Source: Agrostemma githago (Eukaryota > Streptophyta > Magnoliopsida > Caryophyllales > Caryophyllaceae). Taken from it: DNA of 64,000 nucleotides. The translations under genes were made by a program, and so were the position numbers. The notes under the pieces were generated by a model. The model was not told the DNA's origin. It did no database searches and worked only from the letters and a program-made list of their open reading frames with translations. Positions 46,301 through 56,752 of the stretch are shown here, piece by piece (within the stretch, counting starts at the first letter, position 1; each line of letters begins with the position of its first letter). Where the stretch lies: assembly GCA_958450325.1 (NCBI GenBank), contig OY288242.1, forward strand, positions 27,782,474 through 27,846,473, written 5' to 3'.

Positions 46301-46572
46301 TTGGCAGGCATCTCGTCGTTCAAAGGTGAGTAAGAGCGAGCATTTTCGGTATGGATTGAGTTGCTTGTTGACAGGTGGACCTGCTCTTCAAGCTTGCGAA
46401 CAACGCTGATTAGTTCAGCTATGGGCCCAGTGGGCTCGGATCCAACAGGAGGAGTCCCTTTCTCCACGGCATTCAAACGGGTGGCAAGAGTCGTTTGGTC
46501 AGTCTGGATAGCAGTCAGTTGGGTTTCGATCTTGGCCAGTGCGGCGGTCAGTTGATCCAAAGTGGTCTGCAT
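43398..46572 (-). pseudogene. gag and protease region of Tat element B, multiply frameshifted
   Basis: Gag starts at the ATG at 46572 (MQTTLDQLTAALAKI). It is open to about 45618, where an extra G in a G-run shifts the frame. Later pieces are 45575-45231 (CQYHRGNGHDTEKC knuckle-like motif), 45129-44810 (protease LIDDGSAVNVLPL), 44866-44324, and 44300-43440, which ends in TAG just before pol. Against element A these are one- or two-base indels near 45618, 45273, 44810 and about 44310, plus one or two stops between 43380 and 43440. The gag core (FASSLEKHPKAWYYRLD) and the protease motif themselves are well kept. Confidence 0.9.
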
Positions 46573-47631
46573 GTTCTAGCGTCTGGTTTCCGGTGGCCTG
46601 TCTGTAAGAACACCGCATAATCATAAACTAGCCCAGATTCTGGAATAGAAAGTACATCCCGAGCAAGACTGAAAAGGGAAATGACTCGGAGAAGACACCT
46701 AGACGGGTGACTTGTGTAAGGTGGGCCTCCCTTAGAATCCGGCAATGTGGGTCGGGTCCTGTTCGAAGGAAGGTCCACGTGAGACATCCCCGGACTTTGG
46801 ATTCGAAGGTGTAGACGGGCCCTCCTTTGTAGGATTAAGTCCTACGTAGGTGGGCCATGCCTTAGTCAAATAAGGCGGACTGGGATAGGGAAAAACTCGT
46901 GATGTAAGATCGACGGAGTTTCGACGCTAAAGACTTCGACGACTTACGACACGACCCGACACTGCTAAATACAGGAAGTCCTAAGAAGATGAAGGTTTTG
47001 AAGAGGGATTTTTGGAAAATCCGAAAAAAACGGTGGAGGGGGGCCCAGTTTTTCGAGAAAAAAATCGGAAAAGTGTACCGGGCCTCAATTTTTAAAGTTC
47101 AAAAATTATTTTTGAGTTTTGAAATGGGTGGAATACCGGCTAGAAAAAGGCTATTTTGAGTAAAATCATAAGTCCTAAATTCGGTACACTTCCCGGGTTT
47201 TGAAATTGGATATCTTGAAAAAGATGTATTTTTGAAAAATTGACGGTTTTTGAAAAACGGCCTTAGAAACCAAGCAGCACATAGTCACGCAAGCATTATA
47301 ACGACGCCGTGTATGCTTTATACTAAGTCTCGGTCGGTCTATAAAGGGTCTATACCAGTGCACATAGTCTATCCGTTAATCGGGACGGACTCTCTAAGTC
47401 GAGTTGAGCTTAGAACATCCACGAAACCCATACGAATCGACTATGGACACCTTTGACATATCCATATTCGAGTACATCACGGTATAGTGGGACGTCGGTC
47501 ACCAGTACCGGCCCGGGAAAATATAGGGTTATGCATGAACCGTAAAACTAAAACGCGTATTGTACTAGTCAAACGATTTCTATTCGAGTCTCACCCTGAG
47601 GATGCCGATGGTAAGTCACGCATCAGTTAAT
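46573..47631 (-). other. Untranslated leader of element B
   Basis: About 1.06 kb lie between primer site and gag ATG on the reverse strand, similar in length and content to 3819-4894 in element A. No supported frame. Confidence 0.6.
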
Positions 47632-47649
47632 CCCCAGCGGAGTCGCCAA
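47632..47649 (-). other. Primer binding site of Tat element B
   Basis: The reverse strand reads TGGCGACTCCGCTGGGGA, identical to the site in element A, two bases from the LTR end. Confidence 0.88.
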
Positions 47650-48439
47650 ATTGTGGACATGACATAGGTCCACCCCGACGCGACCACGCGCGGGTTTGGG
47701 GAGGCGAATGAATCTCCATATGAGATGGGTCGAAATGAAATTTAAATCGATGTGGAGTCGCCACCGAACTTTGTGGGAGTTCGGGCCATTTCGAACCCAC
47801 TCTATGTCGTAGTGGGCCATGCACAAAGTATGGCCCATTTCCGATGTCAGAGTTTATTGGGCTCGTCCCTTTGCATTTGATACCGATACCGACATTATCG
47901 GATACCGTGTATTGAATGACTCTCGTGCGCCAACGGTTTCGGGCATCCGGAAACCGAGGTTCTGAGTAAGGGGTGAGGGTACGTGTTGGGAAGTTCACAA
48001 AGAACAGCCAACCCCGCCCGCACATTAGCGACCTCTACTAAGATATCGATTGACTCTCTAATACGCGCGTTAGTAGAACGGTAAAATGATATGCAAACAG
48101 TGTTTTGCCGAAACATGTGAATAATCGAAGGGGTTGCCTAAGTCGATTTAATGCATCTAATACTAACGTCAAAGTTATATTTAGCATGCGGGTTCATTTT
48201 AGTATAATAAAATAAACAATAAAAATAAATCGACAAAAGAACAAACGGTTAGTAATGGTATAACGATAACAACGGTTTGCACGAAATATAAGATGCTATA
48301 GAATAATGTAAATATGATGCATGGTTTTGGAAAAATAGTAAATCACGTGATAGACTTGACACGTGTTGACCGAAGTCATAAAAGACATTATCGAAATTAA
48401 AGAAGTGCTATAGGACTCATGGTTTTGACGTAATAAGGC

Positions 48440-48662
48440 CACTCGATCGAGTCATTGATGGACTCGACCCAGTGGTCCTCGGAAAAAACTTATGTCCTGT
48501 ATTTTAGATGCCACTCGATCGAGTTATTGGAGAACTCGACTGAGTGAACTCCCACTCGATCGAGTCATTGCGAGACTCGACCGAGTGGTGTTAAACAAAA
48601 ACCCTCTGCCTCGGTTTTTGGGGTGCCACTCGATCGAGTGGGCTAGGCACTCGATCGTGTGC
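48440..48662. promoter_or_regulatory. CACTCGATCGAGTG palindrome series, 5' LTR of element B (R/U5 side)
   Basis: ACTCGATCGAGT copies lie at 48441-48452, 48513-48524, 48554-48565 and 48627-48640 (14-bp form), with an ACTCGACCGAGT at 48575-48586. The series matches 28479-28700 in the other LTR. Confidence 0.7.
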
Positions 48663-49687
48663 CCCTGTACGAACTAGGGTTCGCTTCGCAATTTATTGTT
48701 GATTGCAATATTGCTTTTCGATTTTGAAAAATTGATGACTTTATTGAATCGGACATAAATATTGTATGGTTTATGCCCGACTCGGACTTTGATACTCATC
48801 GTATCCGATATTCGATTATTGAATCGATATCGAATATCAGAGCGAAACTTTAAAAAAAGATACTATAAGTCGTTTAAATTAAACTAAAACGATATAGATT
48901 TTCTCCACGTTTATAGTGTCGTATTAATTCTATCGAATTGGGTGACAACTATTTTAGCGTCAACGAGAATCGTATTAGTTTGATTTATTGACTAATCGTT
49001 TAAATTCGACATCCAACTATTGAGTTGGTATCGAATCTAATAGATTGACGCTTAAATTAAAGACTTAATTTGATTCCCTCCGCATCCTGACATCGTATTA
49101 AATCCTTGCGGATTGTATGATGTCGGATCCGCATCAACGGGTTTCGACCTTAATAAAAAAATGTTTTATTGAAAATAATTAAAAAACGATGAATATGCAA
49201 CGATACTAATGAAATAAGAAAATTATAGTTGATGTTAACTCGCCTCAACAATCAAGCGATCGGGGTGTCGGGATAAGCGACCGGCAACGTTGGTGGAATG
49301 CCCTCGTATATTCGTATCTTATTATCCCGTTATCACTCACGCTCGACACAAATTGACGAGTATTTTAATGTCTTATACTAGAGGTTATTATTGATATTAT
49401 AGATGCGATGATAGAATAAGAAAAATAAAAAAACAGAAAAAAAGATGTAGATGACGAGAGAGAGAGAGGAAAAGAAAAGGGAACGGGGTTTTGCACCCTC
49501 AACCTACATGTTCTTGTCTCGGATAGGACTCTCTTGATTGTGGCTTAGGCACGGGAGTTCGAGGTTTACGTAGGTTAAGTTGTGGTGGTTTACGGTTTGC
49601 CTCCTAAGTACTAGGGTTAGGGTTTGAGTGTAGGATTTGGGTTGAATAGGGTGAAAAAAGATGTGTCAAAGTTCATGCAAAGGGGAA

Positions 49688-49695
49688 TATATATA
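49688..49695 (-). promoter_or_regulatory. TATA box of the 5' LTR of element B
   Basis: The reverse strand reads GCCTATATATATTCC. Two CACTCGATCGAGTG boxes (49794-49807, 49814-49827) lie 100-135 bases upstream of it on that strand, with weaker boxes (ACTCGACCGAGT, ACTCGGTCGAGT) in between. Confidence 0.65.
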
Positions 49696-50524
49696 GGCAA
49701 GGCTCACATACCCCGTCTAGGGTTACTCGACCGAGTAGCTCCCCGACTCGGTCGAGTGGCCCAAGTGACCGCAGTCGGGCCTGTTACAGGGCCCACTCGA
49801 TCGAGTGGGCTGACACTCGATCGAGTGGGTTAGCCGCAGTGCACGGGTCCGTTTTTTGGGCCTTTGGTTGGGATATTTTGTGGGTTTTGTATTTGGATTG
49901 GACTTTTGATGTTTGAGTGACTGTTTTTTTTGTGTCTCGGAACGGCTTTGACCGGGGCTTGACCCAATCGCTAAAAGCCGGTTTTATTTCCGGTGTCGGT
50001 TTTGACTCAAATTAGTCTTATTTTATTGGAAACGACCCACTGGGCCTGAATTTGAGGTCAGTTTTGTGAAATTTGTACCCCATAAAGGGCCTAAGCCATC
50101 AATCAATGGTTTCGAGCCCATATCTGAGCGCATAGAAACACATTTGCGTCCGATCATCATCGGGTGTTTTTTGGAAACTGCTATAGACACCTAGCAACCA
50201 AATGTGGGTGTCTACACATTCTCACTTACCCAAACTCAAAAAAAAAACCCAAAATTTCCGATTACCCTAAAATCGCCCCCCTACCCATTTTTTCACCAAA
50301 AACTCTCAAATTTCGTCTAAATCTCTCTTAATCATCACCTATTCGAGTTTGTTGGGATTAATTCTTTACAAGAGGTACTAATCTTTTATTTATTTATTTA
50401 ATTCTCCACCTCCCTAGTAATTTAGGGTTTGGTTCATTAGTTGCATTTGAGCAAGAAATTTGATTTAAGTCACTAATTTGATTGTTTATTAGCTTCTTTG
50501 TGTTATCTTTGTTTACATTTTGTA

Positions 50525-51256
50525 ATGGAAAATTTAAAATTTCCATTTATTTGTTATTGGGGTGGAAATGTTGTTTATGATGGTGAAAAGGTAGATTAGA
50601 AAGGAGGAGTGCAAGATTTTCTTACAGTTAGTAAGAATATTACTTATGATGAGCTCATTAGTAGGTTATATGAGATCATGGAGATTGATATGACTAAATT
50701 TGGTTTGAAAGTAAGGATGAAATTTCCCATTATGAGAGGTGGGTTTAGGTTGCTAGCCCTCAGAAATGATAGAGGTTTAGAGTCAATGTGGGCTAGTGTT
50801 GCTCAAATTAAAGCTCCTCAAATGGATTTGTTCATCGATTTGGAACCCATTGAGCAACCCTTGTTGATAGAAAATCAATCTCTGTTTCAAACAAATACCT
50901 CTTTAACCTCTATGCTAACTAATGTGGAGAGGTTTGTGTCGTTGTCTACAAATGATATTGATAATGAGCAATTTGAAAATGAGGATGAGTCGGGAGATGA
51001 GGATGAGTTGCTTACCAATGATGTTGATAATAGCGACGATGATGACATAGGAGACCTCGTTACTTCTAGTGCACCTTATCTTGAGTTTACAAAGATTCAG
51101 GAAATTGATGAGGAACTTGTAAATAGTTGGTGTACAAGTTTGGGGGTTCCTTATGTTAAAGGGGGTGAATTTGCCAAGGGGCAAATATTCACTAGTAAAA
51201 ATGTTTTATGTGATGTGGTGACAGTATATTCACTAGTATATCATGTGTCTACTTAG
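50525..51256 (+). pseudogene. N-terminal MULE transposase region, catalytic part missing
   Basis: The frame from the ATG at 50525 gives the opening typical of plant MULE transposases (MENLKFPFICYWGGNVVYDG). It is interrupted by a TAG at about 50597, then continues through ITYDELISRLYEIMEID, an acidic stretch (EDESGDEDELL) and a region near KGQIFTSKNVLCDVVTVYS. It stops at 51256, where the zinc-finger and DDE MULE domain would follow. Without these the element cannot move itself. A transcript joined to the following PMD segment is possible, but no splice site is obvious. Confidence 0.75.
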
Positions 51257-52197
51257 ACCATAGGGTTTCATTGGTGCAATATAGGGACGCATTCGATAGG
51301 ATGGAAAAATGTCAATTTACATGGCAACCCTATAGAGAGGATATATTATCACGGTTGCGACCGTCTTGCACTGAGAATAGGGATGAGTGGCGTGTGATAG
51401 CTCTGATGCACCATTTTGAGGCGGTCGAGTGGCATCTACCTCAACGTTGTTTAAGGCAATTTGGATTGAATCAACCAATTCCAAAAAGAAAAGATACAGA
51501 CATGGAGTTGCATAATATAGAGCGGAGGGGGTGGATTGATGACTTCCACCTTTACCACATAGCCTTTGTTCAAAGATGAACAGAACGTATGAATAAGGTA
51601 GTGCAAGATACCGGTATTTATCAAGGCTTGATGCATCCACGAGATCCGTATATGAAATGGTGCAAGAAAACAACGAGACTCATCATTAGTCCGAATAGCG
51701 CTAAGGTTAATGAAGACTACGCCGAACATCATTACTACCATCCAACCGGCGCCGATTATGAAGAGCTTGTAAGTTGTTTTTCCCTAAATTTTTATATTTT
51801 TAATTAGTAACTTCAGTTGAAGTGTTTATTATTGTATTCTAACATTTTTATTAACCAAAATTTGTAGACACGGACGAGCGTTTGCACTTACAACTCCACT
51901 ACCACCATGCTCGGTCAATGCAACGATGATACACCATGTAATTGGGAAAGGATGTTGCATGGCATGCAAACAATGGCGCTAACGTCACTGCAAAACTCTA
52001 GGCTAACGTCCGTCGTCACTCAACAAGAAGAAGGCGAACAAGAAGAAGGCGAACATGATGAAGAAGAAGATGATGGACCAACTAGTCAAAGTCTGCCGAG
52101 GTATGATTTTCGACAACTGGCATCTCGAACCACTAGGAACATGGAAGACGGAGAATCTTCAACAAGGACGAAAAGAGGTCGTGGGAACCGAAGATAG
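51247..52197 (+). pseudogene. Plant-mobile-domain (PMD) C-terminal segment carried by the MULE
   Basis: The frame shows hallmarks of the C-terminal part of PMD proteins: RVSLVQYRDAFDRMEKCQF, FEAVEWHLPQRCLRQFGLNQ and RRGWIDDFHLYHIAFVQR. TGA at 51577-51579 replaces an expected Trp codon in the QRW motif. An intron at 51769-51867 (GTAAGT donor, TTTGTAG acceptor) joins YEEL to a Gln/Glu-rich tail that ends at 52197 (RTKRGRGNRR). PMDs are known both as host genes and inside MULEs and LTR elements. Here the N-terminal two thirds of the domain are missing. Confidence 0.72.
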
Positions 52198-52479
52198 GTT
52201 TAAGATTTGCTATCGAAAAATGCAAAACTTATAGTTATTTTCTAACCAATGTCGAATTATTTTCTAAATTTTAATTTGTCTTTGAACTTTTACCGCTATA
52301 TTCGAGAATTGTTGTTGGAATGAGGGGTGTATTCGACGAAAATGGGAGTAGTTCATGGAAGTTATATATTTGGGGTGGAAATGGTGTTTGATTATTGTCT
52401 ATTATGAAATTGACTGCAGGATTGTAATGAAAAGTTGGGCGCGCATATTGGCTACTGTATTGGATAGTTGCAGCATTGT

Positions 52480-52873
52480 AACACTGTAGAGGACAGCGGT
52501 ATAATGCTAGTTTGTTTAAAACAAACCCCAGACGTCAATGGTTAGTAATGTGCAGATATTCTGCTACATTAGCATACCGGTGTGGAGGACAGCGGTATAA
52601 AACTGCGGGTATTTTTACAAAATTAACCCCCACATATCAGTAGCCACTGATTTATGGGGTTTTGGGTGATTTTATTACAGGATCAGTAGCTTCTGATCTG
52701 TGGGGTTGCTTGGGTGATTTCATTGCAGGTGTATACCGCTGTCCTCCACAGCGGTACAGTCCTGCAACTTTTAAAAAAAATCGATGACGTGGAACCATTC
52801 CGCATAAATACTTTCAAACAACCACTAAAAGTGAAAAAACTTTCGCAAATAGCACCAAAACGACAAATGGTTC
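52480..52873. repeat. Right terminal inverted repeat of the MULE with hairpin boxes
   Basis: The complement matches 27289 to about 27660. TACCGCTGT/ACAGCGGTA hairpins occur near 52574-52596 and 52734-52756, with a decayed copy near 52482-52504. TSD CAAATTTTA follows at 52874-52882. Confidence 0.9.
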
Positions 52874-53244
52874 CAAATTTTACCTAAATGTGGAAACATA
52901 GTTAATTGTTTTGAATCCAAATGGGAGTATTAATTCAGAATTTTTTTTAAAGCAAGTACAAGATTCCGATTCTTTCTGTGTTTTCTTTCGTCCATCTCCT
53001 GATGGTCAATATTATTCTCATTAGAACTTTGGCAATGTCATGTCTCTTCCTCATTTACCCCCAAACCCACTTTTATTTGGTACTGATTGTTGTCAACTTT
53101 TCCGAAGTAAGAAGCAGCAAGTATCGATAGACTCCGAATGCTGGTCCAATCTGTAACTTGTATGATAACGTGCCTGAATGCAGTGCAATCCTACTTTTGT
53201 CGTATGTAAAAAATTGTTTTTTCTTTCATTGTACTCGACTACAG

Positions 53245-54685
53245 GTGCTCGCTGAAAAGCTGCCTGAACTATTAGATTTTTCAAAATACTTAGTTAGCTT
53301 GGAGGACTCGACAAAGGTAGTGCCTTTTCCTTATAGAGCTACCATCATGACAAAGCTTGATATAATCTAGGAAAAAAAAAGTCAGCGCCCCCAGCATTCA
53401 CAAGTTCCTTTTCTGTGGCCTGAGCTTTTACTGGGTTTCACTTCTTTTGCAGGTACAACTTAAGTACTTGGCCAAAGAAATGCAAGCAATTAGAAAAGGG
53501 CTCGAAAAGGTGGTTCAGGAGTTGACTACCTCAGGAAATGATGGCCCTGTTTCTGAAGCCTTTTGCAAGGTATTCAATGCTATATTTTCCGTTCCCCCTT
53601 CGACTTCCCTCAGTGGTTGGAACAAGGACTGACTTACATTGTGCTTCTATCCACAATTGTAGTACACTTCGTCAAAATTGAGTGATGATGGATTTCTGTT
53701 ACCTTTTTTTTCTGCTTTCAAGATACCCCGTTTATGAATTTCTTAATATAGGACACAATAAACTAATCGGTTTCCTTATACTTTCTGACTGCTGATTTTC
53801 TTCTTGAACATGATTAGATTTTGAAGGAGTTCCTTGCTTATGCAGAAGGTGAAGTAAGATCTTTAGCTTCCCTATATTCTGTCGTGGTATGTTTTCCGTA
53901 TCAGTTTATGTTTTTTGATATTCAATGCCTTGAACATGGTTAAATTTGTGTTTTGGTCTATTCAATTTCTGAAGAAAAAGTGCTCTACTTAGAAACTGTT
54001 CTTTAGGACCATCTCAATGTTTTCGAAATGTGCCATCTTATTTTTTCTCAGGGTAGAAATGCAGATGCTCTTGCAATGTATTTTGGTGAAGATCCAGCAA
54101 AATGCCCATTTGAACAAGGTGTTGTTACTATCTCATCAAATTAATTAGGGGACTTGGAAAAGTTTGAAATTTATGCTCTAATTAATTAGATACCTCGTGT
54201 TCAATACATAGGAATTCATATTTTTAAACCACAAGGAGGGGGTTTCTCTCGCTTGATGGCCATACACGACTCAAATATGGACTAAAATGAATAGCTTTAG
54301 CAAAAGAATCTTTTATCTTTGGGGGTTTTATAAATCAGAACTACCTTGGCACCTCCATTGAATTCATTGATTCATTCATATACCTTTCTGATAATTCAAA
54401 GTTAAATTTCCGTTCAAAAACCTTTAAATTGACTAGTACATTCTGCACTTTCCTTATTTCTTTCACTTTAGAAAGACTCACTTTACATTGAGTGACCTTT
54501 TGGTTGCAGTTGTGTCTACGTTACTAAACTTTGTAAGATTGTTTGGCCGAGCTCACGCAGAAAATTGTAAGAATCTCGAGCTCGAAAAGAAAAAAGCTGA
54601 GAAGGAAGAGCTGAAAATGGGTCCGCGCCTAAAAGACACTGACCACCATGCTCCTCTGCCCAGGAGAATCGAGGCGGCTGTGTAA
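53245..54685 (+). pseudogene. Class II formin gene, FH2 C-terminal exons (3' group)
   Basis: Five exons with GT-AG introns encode the end of the FH2 domain and the formin C-terminus: 53245-53316 (VLAEKLPELLDFSKYLVSLE), 53453-53569 (VQLKYLAKEMQAIRKGLEKV), 53818-53886 (ILKEFLAYAEGEVRSLASLY), about 54052-54118 (GRNADALAMYFGEDPAKCPF) and 54510-54685 (VVSTLLNFVRLFGRAH, then a basic-acidic coiled tail, TAA at 54683). All phases are consistent and no stop interrupts them. The order continues directly from TLMHYLCK at 27027, so the MULE sits in the intron 27028-53244. These exons look intact and the gene was presumably functional before the two exon insertions. The short C-terminal tail of about 35 residues after FH2 fits class II formins. 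Confidence 0.92.
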
Positions 54686-55690
54686 TAATCAAGCTTGGTA
54701 AATACTACCCAAATTCCACGTTTCTAGTTTCTACTCGTAGTTGTTTGACTGTTTATGGACTTGAGGAAATAGGTTATGATACGATATAGTATGGTCACTA
54801 AAGACTTTGTCTCGAAGAATATCAACCATGGTCCGTCGACAAATAATCCGTAGCAAGTTTACAACTTACCGTATCTTTTACGTTATCTTAGCTAATAAAA
54901 TATGGTCTCTTTATTTCTTCTGTTTTAATGCTGCAATAAGTAGTGGTATTGATTTAGTCTAAGTATTAGTTTTAATTAGTTATTTTATGAACAAACTCTT
55001 CGTTGCCTTTAGGTTATACCAATAGTTTTCCGAGTTGGCTATTTATAGCCTCTGATATTTGTAATCTGATAGACATTGAAGAAAGTTTAAGAAAATTCAC
55101 ATGGTTTGCTTGTTAGCAACAAATCCCGTTTTTATTCAAACGCGTCTTTGAGTATTAACTTGTTCGATCTCAATAGGTCTTGAGATTCGTTCACCATTGA
55201 TGAATTATAGGTCTAATTCATCAAATACCCATTATTTTGTGTGAGTGAGTGAGTCTTTTTGGTTCGTTTACAAAATCACATAAAACAAATATCATTACAG
55301 AAATCGTTTCCGCTGTAATTCGCATCAGGTTAAATACCAAGACCGATGATTTTGAGTTGGAAGGCGGAAATCAAGGTGGTAATGCTTCTAACTTGTACTG
55401 CCACTATTAATTTAGATATGTAGGGTTTGAAGATCAGAGGTCCAGAATTTGATGCAGTATCAACCGTGGTGATTTTTTTGTTATCAAGATTCAAGACTCA
55501 TGTTGATAGTTTAGTAACATGGGAATTATCGATTCAATTGTGGTAGGAAGCAGGAAGTAGAGGTATAACTGTGTATAACTGTAGATTTTGAGAACCTTCT
55601 TTTTGGAAGACCTGATCAAGACTCTTGTTCTTTTGCGCTTATTTTCAGCCCGTTTCAGACCAGCTCAGCCCAGCTTCAATATTTTTAGCT
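54686..55690. other. Downstream region of the formin gene
   Basis: This probably begins with the 3' untranslated region (AATAAAA-type signals near 54894-54900). It is AT-rich unique-looking sequence with no supported frame, RNA gene or inverted repeat. Confidence 0.45.
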
Positions 55691-56470
55691 CCTAAAATAA
55701 TACTTTAATAAAAATAATAATAATATTATTATTATTATTTATTTATATGAAACGAGAGTTGCATTAAGATCAAAACAAATAACAAATTACGTTTTTATTG
55801 TTGTTGTTGTTATTATTATGGCATTTCAATAATAATGCAAGTTTCTTTTCATAAAAAATTAATACTAATGATAATATTGTTGTTGTTGTTATTTTTATTA
55901 CCCATATCTCTTAATGTTAATAATAATAACAAGTTATTATTATCATCGTCATCATCGTTGTCGTCATCATCATCGTCATGGTTATTATTATCGTTATTAT
56001 TATTATTTTCTATTTTTTTTATCATCATTATTATTATTACAATTATTAATTAATTTTATTATGCACTCTATAATATTTTTAGGTCTTGAAATAGATATTA
56101 TATTCAAATATTTACAACTTTGTCTCAATGCCATTACAATTAATTTACGTTTTTTTACACTATTTTTTAGTGAATAGAATATCTAATATATATATACACA
56201 CACCATACAATATAGCGTATGAGTATTATTTGTATTGTATTAAAATTTAAGAATATTAAAATATAAAATATTTTATATTATGTAATCAAATATACTCCAT
56301 ACATAACAAATTTTACTATTGTCAAGTTTGAAAAAACAAAAGTAGAAATCAAATGAATGGGAGAGAGTACTATATTTTTGTTGTTATTATTATTACTATT
56401 ATTATTAATTAATTAATTATTATTATTACTATTACTATTATTATTAATTGGTGTTATATTTTTTTTCATT
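55691..56470. repeat. AT-rich microsatellite block (ATT/GTT/ATC triplet runs)
   Basis: Runs of TTATTATTA, TTGTTGTTG and TCATCATCG occur at 55700-55740, 55795-55830, 55870-55900, 55920-56050 and 56375-56450. The 72- to 87-codon frames at 55835-56177 are translations of these triplets, not genes. Confidence 0.85.
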
Positions 56471-56499
56471 TTTTAAAATATTATTAGATAATTTATATA

Positions 56500-56752
56500 A
56501 GTAGTTGTTCCGGTATGGAAACAATTAAACCCGACTTTGGATCCGGATCTTAACAAGTGCAATTGGTGTCTAAACGGTCAATGTTAGCCTTCCTCTGACC
56601 TCCCCTTCTTCTCACTCCGACGATTGGACCTCCCCGGCGAAGACAGTCTGTCACTGCACAATGAACGCACAGGGCCCCAGAGGTGTCCGGAGGAACCCTC
56701 TCCGATGCCTAAGTCAGTCCGTGAATAGCGACTAATCACGCGCGACTAATCA
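56500..56752. other. Left flank of the CACTA element, possible LTR-element fragment
   Basis: This GC-richer patch (CCGGCGAAGACAGTC, CTCCGATGCCTAAGTCAG) differs from the AT-rich DNA to its left. CTCCGATGCCTAAGTCAG resembles stretches seen in plant LTR elements. It may join the sequence after 63683 once the CACTA element is removed, but no boundary is demonstrable. Confidence 0.35.

Larger units (their letters stand above)
27701..50216 (-). mobile_element. Tat element B: reverse-oriented Ty3/gypsy retrotransposon, decayed
   Basis: The order read on the reverse strand is LTR (50216 to 47652), primer site, gag-pol (46572 to about 40760), an opposing PMD-like gene (38562-40369, +), polypurine tract (37905 to 37892) and LTR (37891 to 27701). 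That last LTR contains an Athila-like insertion. Without the insert the element is about 14.9 kb. The LTRs differ from each other more than those of element A do, so B is older. Gag and protease are frameshifted. Pol is open but lacks its second RNase H. B and A belong to the same lineage but not to the same subfamily, since their U3 regions differ. Confidence 0.94.
47652..50216 (-). repeat. 5' LTR of Tat element B
   Basis: The LTR is 2,565 bp, beginning TGTAGACACCCACATTTGG and ending ATGTCCACA on the reverse strand. It holds the TATA box at 49688-49695 and CYCG palindromes at 49724-49827 (U3) and 48440-48662 (downstream). It keeps GCCTCCTAAGTACT at 49599-49612, the uninterrupted site where the other LTR carries the Athila-like element. 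Confidence 0.94.
27289..52873 (+). mobile_element. MULE (Mutator-like element) swollen to 25.6 kb by nested retrotransposons
   Basis: Long inverted repeats (27289 to about 27660 and about 52480-52873) begin GAACTCGTTATCGTTTTGG and GAACCATTTGTCGTTTTGG. A perfect 9-bp TSD flanks them. Without Tat element B (27701-50216 and one CATTC) the MULE is about 3.06 kb. It holds a decayed N-terminal transposase region (50525-51256) fused to a plant-mobile-domain end (51247-52197), with no catalytic MULE domain between. It lies in the formin intron 27028-53244. Confidence 0.9.

Noticed and set aside
55835..56177. Leu/Ser- and His-rich frames downstream of the formin
   Set aside because: They are products of ATT/GTT/ATC triplet microsatellites.
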